From: Prorocentrum cordatum | Taxonomy: Eukaryota > Sar > Dinophyceae > Prorocentrales > Prorocentraceae | Length of the DNA: 64,000 nt | Assembly: GCA_963575745.1 (NCBI GenBank) | Contig: CAUYUJ010017875.1 | Location: 7,501 to 71,500 of the forward strand | Direction of reading: 5' to 3' | Part shown: positions 18,633 through 27,600 of the stretch, one piece after another | How positions within the stretch are numbered: the stretch's first letter is position 1 | Layout: each line of letters opens with the position of its first letter | Made by a program: the position numbers and the translations under genes | The notes under the pieces: model-generated | What the model was told of the DNA's origin: nothing | The model's database searches: none | Seen by the model: the letters and a program-made list of their open reading frames with translations, nothing else

Positions 18633-21600
18633 TCAGCGGCGGTCGTGTGACCACGTTGCCGTCTGACTCGGGGGCATGCTGTTAGCGGATGGCTCCGCAG
18701 GAGTCGCTGGTGCGGCTACGCTCACGATCTCCACGCGGGTTGGCCCCGCAGAGTCCGACGAACCTCCGCCCGTGTAGCTTGGTGGTGGTGGCGGTGTCGC
18801 GGGTGGCCCCGCTTGGTTCTCAGGCGTCCATTTATTCACCGCCTCCTGGACTGCCCAAAATATCTTGGACTTCAGGGCATCCTTCATATGTGGCCAGGTC
18901 CCTTCGGGACACTGTTGGCCCTCCCACCAGCTGTTCAGCGTCCTGTCCACGATCAAACGGGTCGTGTCTTCCAGGAGCTGCTTGTCGAGATACGGCTCGA
19001 CAATGTACGTATCAGTCGTGACGGTCATGGACTGTCCCGTCGCGGGTTGCCCCGCTGTGGTCTCGGCGGGTGGCCCCGCACTTACTCCGGCGGGTGGCCC
19101 CGCACTTACTCCGGCGGGTGGCCCCGCACTGACGGGGTCCTCTTCGTTCTCCGTCTCGGTGTAGCCATCTCGACTGCTGCGGATTGTGAAGGTGTTCGTG
19201 ACCGTCTGGCTTTTAGCCCCGTCATACAAACCGCAGGGAATGGCTAGATGTCCTGAGGGGGTTTTCTTCGCCCTCAGGACCTTGGCGCCCCTCCCCAGCT
19301 TCAGGGTATAATCTCCGCTGGGGAAGATAACCTTCTGGTAGCCTGGCTTCAGCACGATGATCGTGTCACGTGCTTCCATGGCACCAAGGCCCCAGATGGC
19401 CGGGAGGTTGGCACCCGAGCCTTCTGCGATGTTGGAGGCATACTCCTCGATACGGGGGCTTGCCTCATTGGCGTATTGCACCCCGATCTTGAAGTTGCCC
19501 ATTTTCCGACATATCGCAGCACCCTCACCGACACCGTTAATGTAGAGGGTCTTGCTCAGGGTGCATATGGCAGGTCTATGATTGTACCTGGCCATAGCCT
19601 CCTGGAAGGTTCGCGCCGTATTGGCTCCAATGATGTTCACGTTGGAGCCAATGTCTAGCATGAACGAGATGCACGGCAGTCCGTCTTCGTCGGGAAAGAA
19701 TGTCCCATTCCGCGCTGCCAGAGCCATCGTACCATGGTCATCGGTGTGGTACGTAATCTGTGAACCGAGTGTGCCTTTCAACAGGCGTTGTTCAAGCACC
19801 CATTGGCTCATGGTTAACTCGGTGCACCACATCTGCTCATATTGGCGGCGCTCCTCTACGGCAATTGGTTCCTGTTCAAGAACCCAATAATTCGCAGAGA
19901 GTGTGGACATCCATTCACCTCCTGGCGGCAGCGTGTCCGTGTTATCACGTGCATAGGTCAGCCCTTTTGTATCGATCATGAATGTGGTGTGGAACTGGGC
20001 TGCCTCCGCGCTCTCAGCGCTTGCCCGGCTTCTAGCGCTGACCGGGCTTGCCACACGTGAGGTCCTGGATGATCCAGTCGGCCTGCGCGTACCGCCTCCG
20101 CTCCTGCCACTCCGCCTGATGTTGGCCTCCATTGCCCTCAGGAATCCTGGATTCGGAGGTCCATTTGCGGGTGGCCCCGCTTTGGCGGCGGGAGCCGCTT
20201 CGGCGGGTGGCCCCGCTGCTGGGGGCTCCTGTGCTCGAAGCGTAGGCAGGATTGGCATCTGGATGCCTTGCTCTGGCGCTGGCCAGGGGGATGCCTGTGC
20301 AGCTGGGGCACGTGCGGATGGCTCCGCCGAGTGCGCGGCTCGAGCCTCTAGTGCCTCCACTGCTTCCCGTAGCCGACGCATTTCCCGGGCATCTGCCACG
20401 TACCTTTCCTGCTGGCGCGCTTGTTCCGACTCAGCGTCGCGCTGTCCAGCACACGGGAAATGTGCTGTAATTATGCCCGGCCCACGACATACAGCGCAGG
20501 GGGCCTCGTTTGGCGCACCTGGCCGCTGATTGCGGACGTGCTGCTGTGCAACACGATCCCAGCATATATCGTGGAAGAAGTGCCCACACGCCAGTCTCCA
20601 CACTGTGGTGCCCATCTCGTAGGTGTCCATACAGATTGGGCACTGTGTGAAGTTGTAGTCTGAAATGACTGGAGCAGGCACGTCTGGGCGAGTCCGAGCT
20701 TGGCGCTCGAAAGTGGTTTCGCCCTCCCGATATGGCGTCGGTGGCGGCCGTCTATCTGTCCGTTCAGCGGGTGGCCCCGCGTCTGCGGGTGTCCCCGCTT
20801 GGTTTTCACGCTCGATCCTTCTCTGGATCGCGCGTTGTTGGCGCAGCCTGGCGTTGTCCCGAGCCTGCTGCCTAGATGCCAGTATCGCTTGCTGCGTGTC
20901 GTGCACGTCGCGGATGTAGTCTGGCATGCTGCCCATAGCGGATGGCACCGCGAGACCAGCTGGCTGAACTACGGTCTCGGGGTCCGTCGGCGTGGGCATG
21001 TAGGCGTAGTGCGGCATAGACTGCGCATCGACCGCTCGTGTAAACTGCAAACGAAACATCTCATTGGCAAGATTCCGAGTGTATTCGTTCGCAGGTGGCC
21101 CCGCAATCATAGGAGTGTTATTCATCTGCGCGTAGTACTCCGGGTACATCGGCGCGTCCATGGCCTGTGCCTCTGCTGGTCCATGATTGTCCCATCCATA
21201 TATTGGGTGTGATGCTATTCCTGGAATAAACACCTGTCGATATGGATTCGTGGGATCAGCATTTGGAGCATCTTCAGAAGTCCAGCTCCAGAGAGGCCGA
21301 AAGTCGCCATGATTCGTAACATCTATGTTGCGGTTCCGCAACAGGCTGGGCACTCTATCAGCTTGTTGCTGCAGAAAGGTAGCCTGTGCTCTCAAGTTGG
21401 CTGCCCGACGTTCGTAGTCTGAACCTTGCTGTCCGTCAGCGGGTGGCCCCGCATGTGCGAGTGACTCCGCAGGCGTTCGCTCGGCGGGTGTCCCCGCAGC
21501 CACTCCTCCTCCACTACCCCTCGGAGTGCCAAAGGGAGTGGTTGCCTGGAGTGCTGCTGCGAGCGCCGGATTCCCGCGAATCGCCTGGAGTCTTTGCCAC

Positions 21601-24600
21601 AAGCTGTTCTCGCTCGTTTCAGACGGCGGAGTCCGAAACGGCGAGCCACCATCTGATCCGCCCATAGGGACAAACCTCGCACCTCCAGCTTGCTGCGGAG
21701 GGCGTTGTGGTTGTGGTCCTAGGATGCCTGGTGGCCCCGCAGGAGGGCGCAGGTTCCTCTGCTGTGCGTCTTGGATACCTGTATGCACCGCCCACGGGTC
21801 AGCACGGTATAGCTGATCGGTTAGTCCAGAGACGTCGGCTGATGTCAAATGGCTGTTGAGGGCCTGGACCCATGACTGCTGGTCCGGCCTCCAAGGAGAT
21901 GCTACCGTTGCTACTGGTGTGACCACTTGTTGCCATGAACCGTCCGAGGTGTCTACCGCGGGTGTCCCCGCACCTGCGGGTGGCCCCGCTTCAGGCATGA
22001 CCTCGTCCTCCTGGGCATTCATCATGAGGACTGTCTGTGTGTCGTACGGTCGTGGAGCAACATCTTGCTCGGTCATGACCAAATTGAATGGACGACCGTC
22101 CGTCTTAGTCCAGCCCTTTAGGTACATGGCGTGATCTTCCATTACACCCAGAGTTCTGTCACACATTTTAAGTGGCAGGTAGTCATCGGTGCGAATCCTG
22201 TCCGCGGGTTGGCCCCGCCTCCGCGACTTGTCATAAGCCAGCGGATTGCTCCAGGCTTCGCCGACCCGATATTTCGCAATGCTCACAATCTGGAGGATAT
22301 GATCGGGCGGTATACGTCCGTCGTGGCCCCGTGTCATGACTATGTCATTTGCTGATCTCCATAGGGAGAAGCCACTGGACAGCATCTTGTTGATGCTGCA
22401 GAATATGAGCACCTCCGAGTCAGGACGGATGCCCGATTGAATCCTCGGGTCGCCCGGGAGGTAGGGGCAGCCGTGCACAAATTGGCGCCCCCCCTTCCTC
22501 TTAGGGTTGTCCTGTGCGAGGCATGAAAGGCCATTAGCAAGAATGTCCTTGACATACTCCCACTGTGTCCCGTGGATGAAATATACTGGGTCGTCTGGTT
22601 CTTTCATCCATGTTGTGATCGGCTTGTACAGCGACTCGGGACAGTGGATGCCTGGACTGCTGTGGCCGTTCGTGGCTCTGATGAAGTACTGTGGCCTGCG
22701 TGCCGTTGGTCGAAACCTGGGAGGCAGCAGCATGCTGTCATCAACGCACTTCATCTGGAGCCTGCCCTTCTGCATGCCGTGATGGTCAATCATCTCACAG
22801 CAGTTTAGCAGCACCCAATACACGTATGACGTGTGGGGCTTGCCCTTGATCAGCACCTCGTGCATTTCACGATAGCCTTTCCACTGATCATTTTCAGTCC
22901 AGTTTGTTAGCAGATCGTCAACGACAACCCAGCCATCGTATGGATCGAAAGTGCTGATCTTTTCGAAGTGTCGGCTGAATCCGTCCTTCCAATATGGACT
23001 GTGGCGTAGGGCTGTAGAAAACCATATTGACACCTTGGTCATCTGCCCTTCACGCGGCAAAGTCGGATCCATGCCGAACCTCTCCATGACCTTCAGGAGC
23101 TCTGCTTTATGCTGCGCAACGCGTAGTGGCGGCCTGTCTCGCAACATATTTCCCACGGTTTGTTGTTCACGTTCCCAGTCGTTGCGGCACTCGAAGTTAC
23201 GACGAACAGGACAATTAATGACATCGTATCGGTCCGTGTCGTCTGGAGTGACTCGTGGGTTTATGGTGCGCTTCGGGCCTTTGCCTTCAATGCCTTGCCA
23301 GTATTCGATGGCTCCCAAAGGGATGTTCCTTAGAACAGACATTATTGGCTGCCCTTGTGCGGGTGGCCCCGCTAATGCAGCCGGCGGCGCTTTAACGGGT
23401 GGCCCCGCTAATGCAGCTGGCGCCGCTTTAATGGGTGGCCCTGCAGAACCTGCGGCTGACGAGGCAGCTCCTGCGGATGACTCCGCGCCAGGGTTCGGGT
23501 GACCTTCGTCAGCAGCTGCATCATCGGTTAGTTTCTGTTGGTCGCCAAATTCTTTGAGGACTCTGAAGCGTTCTTCCCTTGAGAGAGTGCCTTCTGCGGG
23601 TGTCCCCGCTGCTACGGCTGGCGCCGCTTTAGCGGGTGGCCCCGCAGAGCCCTTGTCCTCCTTAGCCTTGGCGGCCGCTTCTGCCCGCACCGACCTCATC
23701 CCAGCTTCGGGCTTCGGCTGCGCTTTCATTCGTGCCGAACCTGGTCGTGGTGCAAGGCGCGGCTGATGCAGAGTTGGAGTCCAGTCACCTCGGAAAGCTG
23801 CCTTAGGCTTGTCGCGAACTTCGTCCTTGACATCGCCTTGGGTCGCCGGTGGCATCGGGGTCGATGGTCCAGCAAAAGCCTTCCTCCTCTCCGTCACGGA
23901 CAGACCGGGAGGATCTTCCAGCTCAAGGTCGTCCGTCTTGGCGATCCCTCTGGCCTTCGCCCGCCCCTGTGTTCCTTCGGGGCTCTTGGACGGGTGCCTT
24001 TTCGCAGGAGTCGGTGAAGACGAGGAGTCGGCTTTAGGTCTTGGAGGTGGTCTGCTGCCCTTGCCCGGTTGTGGACCAGGAGGGTCTCTAGGAGGGCCTT
24101 CTGGCTGGCCATGATCATGGATGACCTGCCTCATCTGGTCGATGTCGGCAGTACCTTTTATGGCCAGCTTGTACTTGCCATTCTCATGGCGGTAGATTAC
24201 CCTCGTGCAAAACCACTTCTGCGCCGAAGAGCTGTAGTACCAGCAGGCGCTTCCATCAGGGAATGGATTCTCTGAGCCGTCTTCCGCCGCCCATTCTTCA
24301 TTCAGTTCGGTGTGGTCAGTGCCGGCGGCGGACTCAGCAGCAGATGCAACAGCTATCCAATCGTCTTCCGCGGACCCAGCGGCTGGCGCCGCGTCTGCGG
24401 GTGACCCCGCTTCTTTGCTGGATCCTGCGGGTGACCCCGCCTCTTTATGGAATCGGCGGCGGTTCCATTCCTTGAGGCGATGGTCATTGGGAAGCTGTAC
24501 CCAATTTTCCCTGACGATGTTGGCCACCTCTTCGGTCATAGGGACACGATCGGCTTCGGTGATGCGCTTTCCTCCTCCAGGGACCTCCTTATTAGGATCA

Positions 24601-27600
24601 TGGACGTTGCCAGCGTCATCTCCATGAGACCAATTCCACGGGGTCTCACCGTGATGAGGGCTCCTGGAGGGGCGGTCCATCGGACACCTGCGCATGTGAC
24701 CTTTGAAGGGCTCGCACTGACATACTTGTTTCCTGTATGTCTTGCGATCGTTGATGATCCCCTGTTTCTTAGCCCTTTTGTCCCAAGCCTCTGGCGTCTT
24801 GGTCTTGCCACCCTTGGTACGTATTATCGCGCCAGTTTCGTCCCTTTTAGTGCAGTACTCCTTAGAATACCAGTGGCGAAGCGTGTCCATCGAGTAGCCG
24901 GGGTACCATTTGATGTACCAATCCGGCACATGCTGAGCGGATACTCCGACGGAGTGCTCAGTACTGTATGGATAGCCCGACTCATCATGTGTAGGGCGTC
25001 TGGGAGCTGAACGGCTCCTTCTGCGGGCTGGCCCCGCTGACGCACTACCGCGTGCCATTGGCCTTTGATCGTCATGCTCTGAGTCTCGGGGAGGCGACGG
25101 TCGTCTGTCCTTCTTGGCGTAACGCATGTCCTCCGAGTCCTCTGAGCTGTCCTGGACCATGAACACGTTTTGATACGGGCTTCTGAAGTACCCGATGTCG
25201 TTTAACTGCTCCATCGTGAGGTCGTTAATGTCCATTTGATCACAACCTTGCATGAATACATCCATAGACCAAGCGGGTGGCCCCGCTGTTGCGTCTGGCG
25301 TCTCTTCGGCGGGTGTCCCCGCTAGAGCTTGGAGTGCTGTCAGCATCTGAGATGCTGACATGTCCGAGTCCAAGTATGGACGTAGACGTGCAACTCCTGG
25401 GTGTGACAGCAGTTCGTTCATGGTTATCTGCTGATGTGCTGGCGCACTCAGGAGTCGGATTGCTTCTGAGACCTGCTCTTGGAGCATGTCCTTATAATCT
25501 TCTTCGGCTTCTTCGGAGTCGGAATACGCGGGATGGCCCCGCATTTCGTCATCGGCGTCTCCCGCCTCCGAACCAGCCCACGAGGGATTTGGCAGCAACG
25601 GCATGCCAATCACTTGCGGGGCCAGCACGGCGGTGAGTTCTTCCTCTGTTGCCGGGACGGTCTCGGCTTCGGAGACCTCGTCGCCGGCGGGTGGCCCCGC
25701 TGGAAGACCGAACCAAGCATTGCACGCGACCTCGTCGACCTCGTCCCAGCCGTGGAACTCGTCGAAGAGGGTCACTGCGTAGTCTTCCAGGGCTACAGTT
25801 GCTTCAGCGTAGCGGGCCATCACGTAATACGTGGAGGAGCCCGCGGCGGGAGCCGCTTCTGGATTGACGTAAAACTCGTAGTCAATGTAATCTATGTCAT
25901 CCATAAAAGAATTTTGAGCCAAATGTACGGATCCCTTTCCTTTCCCCTTCGGGCATTGATCGCGCAAATGCTCTGTGCTACCGCATGTATGACACTTCAT
26001 AGTATTGCCAGAAGCGTCCCTAGGGTTGCCCCTCCGCCCTTTTCCCTTACCGGAGGTCCGCATGTGACCCCGACCTTTGCCTCCGATAAGAACTTCTTCA
26101 AAAGCCATATCAGTTAAGGACGTGAGGAAAGCAGTGATACCCCTACCATGCATACGGCGTCTGCGAACCCCTTTGCCACGACCCTTGCCAAATCGTTTGA
26201 AATGTCGGCGTACTGCACGTCTCACCTTTCTGACTGGTTTCTTCATAAAGCGCCTCCAACGGCGTTTTGATTTGCGATAAGCCATAAAGGCGGCTTCCGC
26301 TCTTTGTTGTTCAGAGAGGTGAGTGTCATCCGCTGGGTAGTCATTACCAGCAGAGACTATGCCATTGTGCTCATCGTCAGATGAGGTATCCGTGTCAGTG
26401 CCAGATTCAAACGGTGAGGGTGGCTGAGACCCTTGAGCGGATGACTCCGCTTGGCCCCAGAGGGTTGTGCCCGAGGGCGGGCTTGCAGTGTAGGCGGCGC
26501 CTGGCGAGTAGTTCGACCAGGCGTTCGCCTCAGCTGCCTCTGCCGATGCCTGGCCAGTCTGCCCTAAAAGGGCAGTGGCCTCGTTGGGCATATCGGCTGG
26601 GTCAGCCCAGGGATTTGGCTCGCCAGGACCAGCGGGTGACCCCGCAGTCGTGGCGTAGACACCTGCATGTGAGTGGTGCCCTGTGAAGATACCCGCTATG
26701 TTGCCAGGAGAGCGCTCGGCAACATGTCCGTAGTTCCTCATCCTGGTCAGCAGCCTGTCATAGTCTGCTTGTGTTCGGGGCATCTGATGATTGAAGGGCT
26801 CAAGCAGGTGTTGGGCTCGTGACGCGCCAACGCCTAACGCTCTGAAGAGAATCAGCGTTAGGATCTGAAAGTTGGGGATGACAAAGCCAACAGAGTTAGC
26901 CTCGTCACGGGCCATCTCGAATCGAGCTAATACTGAGTCGATTCGCTCGCCCCTTTCGACGCGGAAGTCGATAAGGGCAGTGCCAGAGTTGAGCTGGCGC
27001 TCATCTTCCAGATTTTCAAATTTGGTGCTCAGTAAGTACAGTATATATGTTACTGCATCCGTTGGCTGTCCATTGACAGTTACACCATAATTGATGATCT
27101 GGGAGGGGACCTGCATGGCGATACGACGAGCCAGACCTTGAAGGCCTCGTTGTAGTGCTGCAGCTTGTTGTGGTGGTGTCATATTGCCACTCGTTACGTT
27201 TAACCATGCATGTACTTCGCGAACGTATTCGCGAAAAGGCGTAGTACCGGCAGGGTCCCATGAAGGGCCAGTAGTACGCGTGTCGTCCATCCCCTGCCGC
27301 ATGTATCCCACAGCACATCCCATTATTACCCACAGAATGCCGAATATAGTTATCTTGATCCAATGCATGTGCATTTCGGCTTCGGTGATTGGTTTAGGCT
27401 GTGGTTTGTCAGGCTCTGGCGTAGTAGCCGTGAGGCGCCTGACTGGCACGGGATGCAGGTGGCCCCGCTGCGGGTAGCCCCGCAGGGTGACCACGTTCTC
27501 GATCGAGTTGCCGATTGGCATCTGGTGGAAGTCGGGAGTGAAGTAGCGCAGTGAAGTAGGAGAGAGCGTCTCGAGTTCGCGGGTTGCCCCGCTAGCTCGA

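Noticed and set aside
2178-18635. Reassigned UGA codon
   Set aside because: Dinoflagellate nuclear genes use the standard code; the stops sit in mobile elements that also carry frameshifts, so mutation is simpler.
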